NCBI GenBank assembly: GCA_030442035.1 | Contig: JAUJEA010000011.1 | Span: 124,001 to 188,000 of the forward strand | DNA: 64,000 nucleotides | Direction of reading: 5' to 3' | Source: Splendidivirga corallicola | Lineage (GTDB): Bacteria > Bacteroidota > Bacteroidia > Cytophagales > Cyclobacteriaceae | Part shown: positions 44,939 through 53,101 of the stretch, in pieces | How the letters are laid out: every line of letters starts with the position of its first letter | Position numbering within the stretch: position 1 is the stretch's first letter | Notes under the pieces: model-generated | Databases searched by the model: none | Told to the model about the DNA's origin: nothing | Seen by the model: the letters and a program-made list of their open reading frames with translations, nothing else | Position numbers and translations under genes: made by a program

Positions 44939-46534
44939 ATGAAGAGTAAACTCATTGTAAAAAGTTGCTTAACTGCTATCATCATCTCATTTAATACACT
45001 GGTATCCGGCCAAATTCCAAAAGCTCCTGATCGTGCAGAGGGTGAAGGTCCGTTTAATCAATTAATAATAAGGGGTGCCAAAATGATCAATGGTACTGGC
45101 GCACCAGCCCGGGGACCAGTGGATGTAGTCATTGAGAACAACAGAATTGTGCAAATCAGAAATGTAGGTTATCCGGGAGTGGCTATCAGCGATGAACAAA
45201 GACCAAAATTGAAAAGTGGTGGGAGGGAGATTGATGCGCATGATATGTATCTCCTTCCAGGGTTTATCGATATGCATGGCCATATAGGAGGTACTAGTGC
45301 TGATCAAACGGCTGAATATATTTTCAAGCTTTGGATGGCACACGGTATTACAACAATTCGAGATCCGTCTTGTGGGAATGGCTTGGATTGGGTTTTAGAT
45401 CAAAAGAAAAGAAGTGAAAAAAACCAAATCACGGCACCAAGAATTTTTGCGTATACCAGCTTTGGTCAAGGTTCAGACGGTATAAATACACCTGAACAAG
45501 CAAGAGAATGGGTGAGAAACAATGCTAAAAAAGGTGCTGATGGTATTAAATTTTTTGGAGCAAGTCCGGAAATTATGTCAGCTGCTCTGGATGAAAATAA
45601 GAAACTTGGCTTAAGATCAGCTTGTCATCACGCTCAAATGAATGTTGTTGGATGGAATGTATTGAACTCTGCCAGAGCAGGCCTTACAAGTATGGAACAT
45701 TGGTATGGACTACCTGAGGCATTATTTGAAGATAAAGTGGTGCAGGACTATCCATTGGATTACAACTATCAAAACGAACAACATCGATTTGAAGAAGCTG
45801 GTAAATTATGGAAACAGGCAGCCAAACCTAATTCGGAACATTGGAACAACGTAATGAATGAGTTACTGGCACTGGATTTTACTTTGGATCCCACCTTTAA
45901 TATATATGAGGCCAGTCGCGACTTGCATAGAGCCAGAAGGGCGGAGTGGCATGAAGATTACACATTACCGAAGCTTTGGGAGTTTTATCAGCCAAGCAAG
46001 ATCTCACACGGTTCATACTGGCACTATTGGGGAACTGAACAGGAGGTTGCCTGGCGAGAAAACTACAGGCTATGGATGAAGTTCATCAATGAATATAAAA
46101 ACAGAGGGGGAAGAGTAACGACCGGTTCGGATTCAGGTTTCATTTTCCAACTGTATGGCTTCGCCTATATAAGAGAATTGGAACTACTGAGAGAAGCAGG
46201 ATTTCATCCACTGGAAGTAGTACGATCGGCCACATTATTAGGTGCTCAAGCTTTAGGTGCTGATCATGAAATCGGCTCTATTGAGGTTGGGAAATTGGCC
46301 GATCTGATATTGATTGAGGAAAATCCACTTGAAAATTTAAAGGTACTTTATGGTACCGGAGCTATTAAGCTGACAAATGACAATGAAGTGGTCAGGGTTG
46401 GAGGCGTGCGATATACCATAAAAGATGGCATCATTTACAATGCCAAAGAACTTTTGCAAGATGTAAAAGCGATGGTGGATAAGGAAAAATCCAAAACCGG
46501 ATTCAAGTTGTTGCAACCTGGAATGAAAAGATAA
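44939..46534 (+). CDS. secreted amidohydrolase-family enzyme
   Basis: The 531-residue protein starts with a signal peptide (about 1-25, ending LVSGQ). The amidohydrolase (metal-dependent TIM-barrel) layout follows: the beta-sandwich part with GAKMINGTGAPARGPVDVVI, the HxH metal site in PGFIDMHGHIGG, further histidines in SACHHAQMN and MEHWYGLP, and the aspartate in RVTTGSDSGFIFQLYG. The C-terminal beta-part is IGSIEVGKLADLILIEENPL. It resembles imidazolonepropionase/prolidase-like secreted hydrolases, but the substrate cannot be read. Three small genes follow. Confidence 0.9.
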   Translation: MKSKLIVKSCLTAIIISFNTLVSGQIPKAPDRAEGEGPFNQLIIRGAKMINGTGAPARGPVDVVIENNRIVQIRNVGYPGVAISDEQRPKLKSGGREIDAHDMYLLPGFIDMHGHIGGTSADQTAEYIFKLWMAHGITTIRDPSCGNGLDWVLDQKKRSEKNQITAPRIFAYTSFGQGSDGINTPEQAREWVRNNAKKGADGIKFFGASPEIMSAALDENKKLGLRSACHHAQMNVVGWNVLNSARAGLTSMEHWYGLPEALFEDKVVQDYPLDYNYQNEQHRFEEAGKLWKQAAKPNSEHWNNVMNELLALDFTLDPTFNIYEASRDLHRARRAEWHEDYTLPKLWEFYQPSKISHGSYWHYWGTEQEVAWRENYRLWMKFINEYKNRGGRVTTGSDSGFIFQLYGFAYIRELELLREAGFHPLEVVRSATLLGAQALGADHEIGSIEVGKLADLILIEENPLENLKVLYGTGAIKLTNDNEVVRVGGVRYTIKDGIIYNAKELLQDVKAMVDKEKSKTGFKLLQPGMKR

Positions 46535-46559
46535 TTTAGAACCTTTATTAAAAACAGTT

Positions 46560-46790
46560 TTGGAAATTACAAACAGACAGATCCTAAAAGAGTTGGTCCA
46601 AAATGAAATGCCCTTTGGTAAATACAAGGGAAGAAAATTGATTGACCTACCTGAATTTTATTTGAGTTGGTTCCAGTCAAAAGGTTTTCCAAGCGGAAAA
46701 CTTGGAAAGCAGTTGGCATTGGTTTATGAAATCAAAATCAATGGGCTCGATTATCTTTTTGAACCGTTAAGAAAGGATTTCAAAAACTAA
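46560..46790 (+). CDS. DUF3820-family small protein
   Basis: The 76-residue protein matches DUF3820: EMPFGKYKGRKLIDLPEFYL followed by SWFQSKGFPSGKLGKQLALV and a closing hydrophobic helix. MPFGKYKG is the family hallmark. The start is TTG 46560, 25 bp after the amidohydrolase stop. Some members are linked to DNA-exonuclease-like or quorum-regulated proteins, but the function is not established. Confidence 0.85.
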   Translation: MEITNRQILKELVQNEMPFGKYKGRKLIDLPEFYLSWFQSKGFPSGKLGKQLALVYEIKINGLDYLFEPLRKDFKN

Positions 46791-46803
46791 TGATCAATAG
46801 AGA

Positions 46804-47172
46804 TTATGGTATCTCGGTGAACTCAATAAAATGACCATCAGGATCCTGTAAGAAAATCTGCCAGGCCCCATCGGGTCTGGTTTTTTTAGGAAGATATTTC
46901 AGCCCCTTCTTAAGAAATAAATCTTCGACTGCATTAATGTCTTCTACTCGTAAAGCAAAATGGTTGCCTTTGTAGTTCGAGACGACTTCCTGCGATCTTC
47001 CCTCAATTAGATGGAGTTCCTGCTCATCACCCAATTGAAACCAGGCTCCGTCAAAATCAAAAGCTGGCCTGGGAAGAGGCCGAAGCTCAAGTATGTCCTT
47101 ATAGAATGCTACACTCTTCTCAACATCTTTGACATGCAATGCTACATGGTTGAGTTCCTTTATTTTGATCAT
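46804..47172 (-). CDS. VOC/glyoxalase-family protein
   Basis: The start is ATG 47172 (MIKIKELNHVALHVKDVEKS), giving 122 residues; an upstream TTG extension at 47205 lacks family character. It has two beta-alpha-beta-beta-beta modules. The metal ligands of glyoxalase-type enzymes are visible as His in LNHVALHV, Glu/His in ELHLIEGRS, His in GNHFALRVEDI and Glu in GHFIEFTEI. The DPDGHFIEF ending is typical. The substrate is unknown. It is the only minus-strand gene in this stretch. Confidence 0.9.
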   Translation of the reverse strand: MIKIKELNHVALHVKDVEKSVAFYKDILELRPLPRPAFDFDGAWFQLGDEQELHLIEGRSQEVVSNYKGNHFALRVEDINAVEDLFLKKGLKYLPKKTRPDGAWQIFLQDPDGHFIEFTEIP

Positions 47173-47322
47173 GGAATTAAAGTTCGTTATAAAAACCAAA
47201 GGCAAATTAGCCCAATGGTTATATATTTAACAAGAATTACTAAAACTTTCATCCGTGGGTGATGAAGGTTAGTGGGCTTTGAAAAAGAGCTTGTCATATA
47301 TTCTAGAATAATAATTTAAAAG

Positions 47323-48057
47323 ATGATATATCCTGAAAGAATTTTGAAAAGTCTGATATTAGTCTGTTTACCTGTTGTTACTTTCGCTCAAAAGGACCCT
47401 AAATTAACAGAGGAATGGGAACCTGTTCCAAAGGTGATTACACCTGGAGTTGGTACAGCTCCACCATCGGATGCCATTGTGCTATTCAACGGGTCAGATT
47501 TGTCGGAATGGCAGGGACAAAATGGCACAGCGGAGTGGGAGATAAAAGACGGTGCTATGGTTGTGGTTGCAGGTAAAGGTACAATCAAAACCAAGCGGGT
47601 TTTTGGGGATGTGCAGCTCCACATTGAATGGCGATCTCCTGAGGTCATTCAAGGAGAAGGCCAGGGAAGAGGAAATAGTGGCGTATTTCTCCAGGAACAA
47701 TACGAAGTTCAAGTATTGGATTCTTATGAAAATGTCACCTATTCAAATGGTCAGGCGGGAAGTATATACAAACAACACATACCCTTGGTAAATGTCAGTA
47801 AAAAACCCGGGGAATGGCAAACATATGATATAATATTTACTACTCCACTTTTCAAAGAAGATGGATCATTGGGTAGGGCTGCCCATATGACGATCATTCA
47901 CAATGGAGTGCTAATACATAATCATGTGAAGCTAAATGGCCCAACGGTCTATATTGGAAAACCAAAATACAAAAGTCACCCGGAAAAAATGTCAATTTCT
48001 TTACAGGACCATGGAAATCCAGTGGCCTTTAGAAACATTTGGGTTCGGGAGTTATAA
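47323..48057 (+). CDS. secreted DUF1080 (3-keto-disaccharide hydrolase-type) protein
   Basis: The 244-residue protein has a signal peptide (MIYPERILKSLILVCLPVVT, ending FAQ) and one DUF1080 jelly-roll domain (about 50-244). Visible features are IVLFNGSDLSEWQGQNG, VAGKGTIKTKRVFGDVQLHI, EWRSPEVIQGEGQGRGNSGV, FLQEQYEVQVLDSYEN, and the closing SLQDHGNPVAFRNIWVREL. DUF1080 members cleave 3-keto-glycosides or bind glycans in Bacteroidota. The paired acidic residues and the GNSGVF loop are the proposed active site. Probably acts in the periplasm or on the cell surface. Confidence 0.92.
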   Translation: MIYPERILKSLILVCLPVVTFAQKDPKLTEEWEPVPKVITPGVGTAPPSDAIVLFNGSDLSEWQGQNGTAEWEIKDGAMVVVAGKGTIKTKRVFGDVQLHIEWRSPEVIQGEGQGRGNSGVFLQEQYEVQVLDSYENVTYSNGQAGSIYKQHIPLVNVSKKPGEWQTYDIIFTTPLFKEDGSLGRAAHMTIIHNGVLIHNHVKLNGPTVYIGKPKYKSHPEKMSISLQDHGNPVAFRNIWVREL

Positions 48058-48698
48058 AGTTTGTTGATCATTTATACAAACTGTGTATTACCACCTCACT
48101 GAATCAGTAATGGTTTTCCTACATTCGGTCTGGATAGAAAGCATACTAATCTGAAATATGGTATATATTCAATATCCATTTCAATATTTCATAATGCTGG
48201 ATCAGTGACCTTTAAAATTCTTATTTATCAATCATTTGGTACTGCAACAATCCGTTCACAATTGCACAAAAAAATGTCCGATTTCGAGACACTTTTTTGG
48301 AGATATTTAGAAACACTCTTTTAATAATAAACGTTTTGATGTTGTCATTAGGGCTATTTAAATATAGCAGCGGCAACTCATCTATTTCATTTTACTTCAA
48401 CTCCCATTAAAGCAGGACATCTATCTATACATCATTTTTACCTCCTTGATGCCAGTAACTTCCATCAATTTTTTCAGGTCAACAAATATTTTGGCACACT
48501 AATTGATTAATGGTTGGTATCGTTCTTTACATTTTGAAAATTCAAGAGAAGCATTCCTCAACCTTGTGTTGGAGAGTCTTCCATAAATATAGATCGTAGC
48601 AAGTTGTTACAATTTGAGATGGTTACTGAAATTGAACATCTAGCTACAGTGCCCCGGAGAGCAATAGCTCTCCTTTTTATTTTAAGCTATAAATAATT
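48058..48698. other. gene-free stretch ending in a strong terminator
   Basis: About 640 bp without a credible protein gene on either strand. It holds a weak 7-bp repeat AGTTTGT/ACAAACT right after the DUF1080 stop (48058-48082) and, 600 bp further, the strong GGAGAGC terminator at 48656-48678. A terminator so far from any gene suggests an untranslated transcript in between. Confidence 0.45.
48656..48683 (+). terminator. strong intrinsic terminator with no assigned gene
   Basis: GGAGAGC (48656-48662), loop AATA, GCTCTCC (48667-48673), then TTTTTATTTT. It is a compact textbook hairpin in a region without a gene. Confidence 0.75.
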
Positions 48699-48706
48699 TA
48701 CCTTTG
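48699..48706 (+). promoter_or_regulatory. -7 box of the 50-codon gene
   Basis: TACCTTTG followed by CAGCC matches TAnnTTTG and lies 20 nt after the GGAGAGC terminator. The -33 region has only a T-run. The leader to the ATG at 48924 would be about 210 nt and includes an 8-bp hairpin TTTTAGCA/TGCTAAAA (48750-48757, 48771-48778). Confidence 0.5.
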
Positions 48707-48923
48707 CAGCCACAAATAAATCGGCGATAATCACGTTACATTGGAAACTTTTTAGCAGCAATTTTGTCTTTGCTAAAATTGAAATAAAGAATTAATTGTT
48801 GAGTGTCCGAATTGAAGGGTAGGGGCAAATGCAGTTTCAACTGTATTAGTTGAAAAGTCTTTAACTTTTTAATGAGAACCTCGTTTAAAAGTCATTTATA
48901 CCAAAAGTAAAGTATTAAAACTC

Positions 48924-49076
48924 ATGATTAACTTAGTGAATAGAAAAGCAGTCAAGAAAGCTATTAATTCAAGTAAGGTAGGCTTTGACCGTTCATATGT
49001 GAATCATTTTGAACTGGCTCTGCAAAACTTTGAAAGCTTTGTGAAGGAACAGGATGCAAGGAAATCCAAGAAATAA
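48924..49076 (+). CDS. 50-residue basic protein of unknown function
   Basis: ATG 48924 opens 50 codons ending in TAA at 49076. The product is strongly basic at both ends (MINLVNRKAVKKAINSSKVG and DARKSKK) with an amphipathic middle (FDRSYVNHFELALQNFESFV). The mixed codon use, the helical pattern and the preceding promoter with long structured leader support a real gene. I do not recognise a family. Size and charge suggest a nucleic-acid or ribosome-associated protein, but that is a guess. Confidence 0.62.
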   Translation: MINLVNRKAVKKAINSSKVGFDRSYVNHFELALQNFESFVKEQDARKSKK

Positions 49077-49164
49077 GAAAACCTGTCAAAAAACAACCCG
49101 CCCTACTATTATAAGTATTAAGTGTCAGTTCAACGTTAACTGGCTAAAATTTTAAACAATCAAA

Positions 49165-50217
49165 CTAAAACAAATTCAAGGTTCCTCCCTTCCTGAATCT
49201 ATCAACATTCAAAGGGGGCAATACACGACCTTTAAAATGGTGTTTCACGGCTGTTTTAAACATGGATACTATTGCATCGGAAATTGGACCTTCACCGCGC
49301 ATTCTGCGTCCCCATTCGCTATCATTAACTTGTCCATTGTGCAGATGCTCAATTTGATGCCAAACTTTATTGAATCTTTCCGGGAAATTTTTCTCCAGCC
49401 AATCCTTAAATAGGTGTTTAATAGCACCATTCAGCCTTACTACAGTCATGGCTGCAGCCAATGCCCCAGCCTTGGACGCTTTCTCAACTATTCTGACAAT
49501 ATCCTTCGAATTCAATGCAGGAATAATCGGGGCCACCATAACACCTGAAGGAACTCCTGCCTCTGAAAGCCTCGCGATAGTTTCAATCCTTTTTTTGGCG
49601 CTGGCAGTTCTCGGTTCCATAATGCGTCTTAGGTTCTCATCAAGGCTATTGACAGACAGAAATACATGCACCAATCCTTCTGAGGAGAGATCCTTCAATA
49701 CATCAAGATCTCTTAGTATAAGACTATTTTTTGTGACGATACCAACCGGATTTCCGTACTTTGCAAAAACTTTGAGAATGTTTCTTGTGATCTGAAATTT
49801 TCTTTCTAGGGGTTGATAACAATCAGTATTACCAGACAGCATAATTGGTGTAGCTTTCCAACTGGGACGATTGAAAAATTTTTCCAATAGCTGAGGTGCT
49901 TCAGGCTTTACAATAATTTTGGTCTCGAAGTCTATTCCCGCACTAAAGCCCCAATATTCATGAACATTTCGTGCATAGCAGTAAATGCAACCATGCTCAC
50001 ATCCCTGATACGGGTTCATCGACCATGAAAAGCGCAGATCAGGGCTTTCAACTTTATTAACTATATTCTGAGGGCTTTCATAGAAGATCTGTGTCCTGGG
50101 CCTTTCCATATATTCTTCATCCAAACCTTCGATGTGCTCAAAAACATACTCATTCTTTAAGAAAGAATTCCTGGTATTGAACTGGGCTCCCCGCCCTTTA
50201 AAATACTTGTCTTCCAT
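49165..50217 (-). CDS. PA0069-family radical SAM protein
   Basis: The 350-residue protein starts at ATG 50217 (MEDKYFKGRGAQFNTRNSFL). The radical SAM 4Fe-4S motif is C-x3-C-x2-C in NPYQGCEHGCIYCYARNVHE. This fits the PA0069/Rv2578c group, related by sequence to spore photoproduct lyase. Other group features are STDCYQPLERKFQ-like GNTDCYQPLERKFQITR, VTKNSLILRDLDVL, and the C-terminal WGRRMRGEGPISDAI. The reaction is unknown. The upstream region carries two palindromes that may be regulatory. Confidence 0.92.
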   Translation of the reverse strand: MEDKYFKGRGAQFNTRNSFLKNEYVFEHIEGLDEEYMERPRTQIFYESPQNIVNKVESPDLRFSWSMNPYQGCEHGCIYCYARNVHEYWGFSAGIDFETKIIVKPEAPQLLEKFFNRPSWKATPIMLSGNTDCYQPLERKFQITRNILKVFAKYGNPVGIVTKNSLILRDLDVLKDLSSEGLVHVFLSVNSLDENLRRIMEPRTASAKKRIETIARLSEAGVPSGVMVAPIIPALNSKDIVRIVEKASKAGALAAAMTVVRLNGAIKHLFKDWLEKNFPERFNKVWHQIEHLHNGQVNDSEWGRRMRGEGPISDAIVSMFKTAVKHHFKGRVLPPLNVDRFRKGGTLNLF

Positions 50218-50253
50218 AGCTACTATAATTTTCAATAAAATTACCAAAAATTA

Positions 50254-50285
50254 TAGTATTAATACTAAAAATATTGGCAATATTT
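50254..50285. repeat. two adjacent palindromes upstream of the radical SAM gene
   Basis: TAGTATTAATACTA (50254-50267) is a perfect 14-bp palindrome. It is followed directly by AAATATTG-G-CAATATTT (50269-50285), a perfect 8-bp inverted repeat with one central base. Both lie 37-68 bp upstream of the ATG. Confidence 0.45.
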
Positions 50286-50296
50286 CTTGGCTTGGC

Positions 50297-50325
50297 AAAA
50301 AAAAGAGTGCCTCAAAGAGACACCC
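50297..50325 (-). terminator. intrinsic terminator of the DUF2807 gene
   Basis: On the minus strand GGGTGTCTC pairs with GAGGCACTC (two G-U pairs) across a 3-nt loop and is followed by eight Ts (50304-50297). It starts 20 bp after the DUF2807 stop codon. Confidence 0.8.
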
Positions 50326-50344
50326 TTTCGAAATTGGAAATTTA

Positions 50345-51037
50345 TCAATTTACTCTGCGAATAGAGCCTCCACTATTTGAGCGAACATTGGTCTTAGCCG
50401 GATTTCCTCTATACCTAATGCTCCCGGCGCTGTTGGCACTTGCCTCAAGTCTTTTCACTGCGTGTACTCTTGCATTACCGGCACTTGTCGCTTTAACCGA
50501 AGCTTCTTCACTTACCAAATCAAAGGCATCAATAGAACCGGCACTTGTCACTGAAATGTCTTGTACAGTGGCATTACCCGAAACCTCAACGCTTCCTGAG
50601 CTAGTAACATCTATACTCAATTCCTCCACTTCAACCTCCAGAACAGCATCTGCAGCACTTGTGGCACTGACCTCGAGATAATCTGTCTTGATGGCACTTT
50701 CAGTCACAATCTTTGCTGCTGAGTTCACTTCTATCTCTTCAATCTCTTTGTAAGTCAAACGGATCTTGACATCTACATTCTTATATCTTCGATCACTGTT
50801 CATTCTGATCCTCAAGGCACTTCCTGAAACATCAGTTTTGACATCGTCCGTTTCTGCACCACGCACCTCGATGCTGGCGCTTTCTTTATTTCCTTTTACC
50901 AAAACTACTTTGATGGCTTGGGAAACTGTTACTTTACTAAATGATGGGAGTGATCTATCCTCAGTATCCTGACCTAAAGCTGTGAGATACATGGCAGCCA
51001 TCACTGTCGACAAAATGAGTCTGTGTATGTGTTTCAT
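50345..51037 (-). CDS. secreted DUF2807 (head GIN domain) protein
   Basis: The 230-residue protein starts at ATG 51037 with a signal peptide (MKHIHRLILSTVMAAMYLTA, ending LGQ). The rest is a DUF2807 adhesin-like beta-solenoid with repeating Ser-Ala/Ser-Gly turns: VNSAAKIVTESAIK, VSATSAADAVLEVE, VTSSGSVEVSG, VTSAGSIDAFD, ATSAGNARVHA and ANSAGSIRYRG. It ends in a Gly/Ser-rich tail (SNSGGSIRRVN). Such proteins are exposed in the envelope of Bacteroidota; no precise function is established. A strong terminator follows. Confidence 0.92.
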   Translation of the reverse strand: MKHIHRLILSTVMAAMYLTALGQDTEDRSLPSFSKVTVSQAIKVVLVKGNKESASIEVRGAETDDVKTDVSGSALRIRMNSDRRYKNVDVKIRLTYKEIEEIEVNSAAKIVTESAIKTDYLEVSATSAADAVLEVEVEELSIDVTSSGSVEVSGNATVQDISVTSAGSIDAFDLVSEEASVKATSAGNARVHAVKRLEASANSAGSIRYRGNPAKTNVRSNSGGSIRRVN

Positions 51038-51182
51038 TTGATTATAGTTATGTTCATGTTTGAGATCCAATTTCTTTCTGTAATTGAATTAACAACCTAA
51101 AGACCAAAGCTGAAATCAACAGTTGCATTCTCGGTCCAAAATTTTATGAAACAAACTGCCAAGATCTGAAAGGAGTTAATAA

Positions 51183-52409
51183 TCAATTATTTATATAATA
51201 AATATAGGTAAAAGAGATCTGTAATCCTCCTTTGGCGAATAGGTTGGCAAATTTTTCGCGAAAAGACGATTGTTTACCCGAAAGGTAAAGTGCATCATGA
51301 TTTCCAAAGGCAAAAGCATAGCCTGCATTTAAAAGGACAGCCTGGTTCTGAAAGACATATCTCAATCCACTGGTAAAATGTATGCTGTGGTCCGAGAGGA
51401 TTTCATGTTCACTCACATCATCCGGATCCAGTTGATTTCCATCTTCATCTTTCTCACCACCAAGCCTAAAGGTGTTTCCGGTTGCATAAGAATAATGAAT
51501 GCCGATGAATGGTTTGATTGGGAAACGCTTTATTTCATCTGAGAAATTTGTGAAGTGATTTCTGATCCCTATCCCAACATTGAATCCACTGAATCCGTAC
51601 CCAATCCCGCCTGAAAACTCCATGCTATTATTTAGATACCTGGAGGCAAGAATACCGAATAACCCATAGGGAGAATCGACACCTAATGAAGCACCAAAAC
51701 CAAATGATTCTTTGATCGTTTTTTCTCTGAAATTCAAGTAATTCTCTTCGAGTGATAATTTATCATTTCCCTGCCTATCAGCACTTATCCAATACATCAT
51801 ATCCTTGGCAAACCTGGCATAGTAATATTGATTTAGATGTGCTTCTATATTACTTGAAGTGAATGAATGGCGCTCTTGTCTTAACGATTTGAGTTCCGAA
51901 TTAAATAATTCAAAATCTAAAAAATGTTTTGTTTTCAGATCATAGCTTATCTTTTCCGGTACTTTCTTTTTAAAAATCTCATAATAATTGAGCACCAGTA
52001 GGTAGTCTGATTTTTTACTTTTGAGGAATTCCAAAATATGCTTGAATGCCTCCTGGTTCATATCAATAGCCAGAAAAGTTTCTCCTTTTCTGTTCACCCT
52101 CTCAACAAACCATTCGCTTCTAAAGATGTCTTGCACCACCTTATTGTCGGGTATTTCTATATGTATATTCGTCGTATTTATCCGATCGAATACCTCCAGT
52201 ATCGCATCACTATAATGTTTGATCACTTCAGATTCAGGAACATCATTATAATAGGCAAGGTCATCGATCTTAAACACATTGGATGAAAAACGTGTGCTAT
52301 CAAGACCTATAACTAAAATGGTGATTGCTGTGGTGTCTTTTGTATTCTGGGCATTGGCCAGGTTCCACCCATTCATAAGACCCAATGCGCATAGCAAGAA
52401 TTGTTTCAT
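51183..52409 (-). CDS. secreted protein with alpha-beta N-domain and C-terminal beta-barrel
   Basis: The 408-residue protein has a signal peptide (MKQFLLCALGLMNGWNLANA). Residues about 28-200 look like an alpha-beta domain (ITILVIGLDSTRFSSNVFKI, DYLLVLNYYEIFKKKVP). Residues about 230-408 are alternating beta strands ending in an aromatic strand (LQISFTYIYYINN), like a small outer-membrane barrel (GFGASLGVDSPYGLFGILAS, MEFSGGIGYGFSGFNVGIGI). I do not recognise a family. It is 112 bp from the DUF2807 gene on the same strand, so the two may be coexpressed. Confidence 0.8.
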   Translation of the reverse strand: MKQFLLCALGLMNGWNLANAQNTKDTTAITILVIGLDSTRFSSNVFKIDDLAYYNDVPESEVIKHYSDAILEVFDRINTTNIHIEIPDNKVVQDIFRSEWFVERVNRKGETFLAIDMNQEAFKHILEFLKSKKSDYLLVLNYYEIFKKKVPEKISYDLKTKHFLDFELFNSELKSLRQERHSFTSSNIEAHLNQYYYARFAKDMMYWISADRQGNDKLSLEENYLNFREKTIKESFGFGASLGVDSPYGLFGILASRYLNNSMEFSGGIGYGFSGFNVGIGIRNHFTNFSDEIKRFPIKPFIGIHYSYATGNTFRLGGEKDEDGNQLDPDDVSEHEILSDHSIHFTSGLRYVFQNQAVLLNAGYAFAFGNHDALYLSGKQSSFREKFANLFAKGGLQISFTYIYYINN

Positions 52410-52558
52410 GGTTAAGGTGTTAAAATATTATTGCTTCCTCAAAATTCATGCTATTTTTTGAAAAGAATCCTGCCATTTTATCATGAGAATAAAGGATGAT
52501 TTCTCTATTTTTATTGCCATTAATTTATAAATATTTAGCGAACAAAATATAAAAAGTT

Positions 52559-53020
52559 ATGGCTCTAAAGATTGGTGATAAAGCTCCGTCATTTAAACTG
52601 GTCAATACCGAAAAAAAAGAAATAAGTCTTGAAGACTTCAAGAACAAAGATTTAGTCATTCTATTTTTCCCAATGGCCTTCACAGGTACCTGTACAACAG
52701 AGCTTTGTACTATCAGGGATGATATCGGAAACTATTCTAATATAAATGCTGATGTTGTAGCTATTTCCGTTGATTCACCTTTTTCATTAGGAAAATTCAA
52801 AGAAGAACAAAATCTGAATTTCGATCTTCTTTCAGATTTCAACAAAGAGACGTCAAGCGCTTATGGTGCTATCTATGAAGAATTTGTATTGGGTTTAAAA
52901 GGTGTATCAAAAAGATCTGCCTTTGTAGTTGATGGTGAAGGTACCATAAAATATGCCGAGGTTTTGGAAACACCTACTGATCTTCCCAACTTTGATGCAA
53001 TCAAGGCAGCACTAGCCTAA
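52559..53020 (+). CDS. thioredoxin-dependent peroxiredoxin (AhpE/PrxQ-like)
   Basis: The 153-residue protein reduces peroxides. It has the peroxiredoxin start (ALKIGDKAPSFKLVNTEKKE) and the active-site loop FFPMAFTGTCTTELCTIRDD. The peroxidatic cysteine is the first of a C-x4-C pair; a second cysteine five residues on is the PrxQ-type resolving position. The AhpE-like FTGTC wording leaves the exact subgroup open. The conserved Arg/Trp-side residues (SKRSAFVVDGEGTIKYAEVL) are also present. It precedes the antiporter gene by 81 bp containing a strong hairpin. Confidence 0.93.
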   Translation: MALKIGDKAPSFKLVNTEKKEISLEDFKNKDLVILFFPMAFTGTCTTELCTIRDDIGNYSNINADVVAISVDSPFSLGKFKEEQNLNFDLLSDFNKETSSAYGAIYEEFVLGLKGVSKRSAFVVDGEGTIKYAEVLETPTDLPNFDAIKAALA

Positions 53021-53050
53021 AATATCCGTTTCTTACTTTTGATAAAATTG

Positions 53051-53084
53051 TTTGCTGATATTGAAAAACTTCAATATCAGCAAA
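53051..53084 (+). promoter_or_regulatory. perfect 15-bp hairpin before the antiporter gene
   Basis: TTTGCTGATATTGAA (53051-53065) and TTCAATATCAGCAAA (53070-53084) are exact reverse complements with only AAAC between. The hairpin ends 17 bp before the antiporter ATG. There is no T-run on either strand, so it is more likely an operator, an RNA switch or a transcript-stabilising element than a terminator. Confidence 0.55.
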
Positions 53085-53101
53085 CCATAAAAAGCTCCTT
53101 C

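Noticed and set aside
48700-48920. tRNA or known riboswitch in the leader of the 50-codon gene
   Set aside because: No cloverleaf, no CCA end and no conserved riboswitch core could be recognised by eye.
50274-50681. 135-codon plus-strand open frame opposite the DUF2807 gene
   Set aside because: It is antisense to a gene with clear signal peptide and family repeats; its Leu/Ala/Thr-rich sequence is the mirror of the Ser/Ala/Gly repeats.
53039-53101. 21-codon N-terminal extension of the antiporter from TTG 53039
   Set aside because: The extension is encoded by the perfect hairpin and has no membrane or family character.
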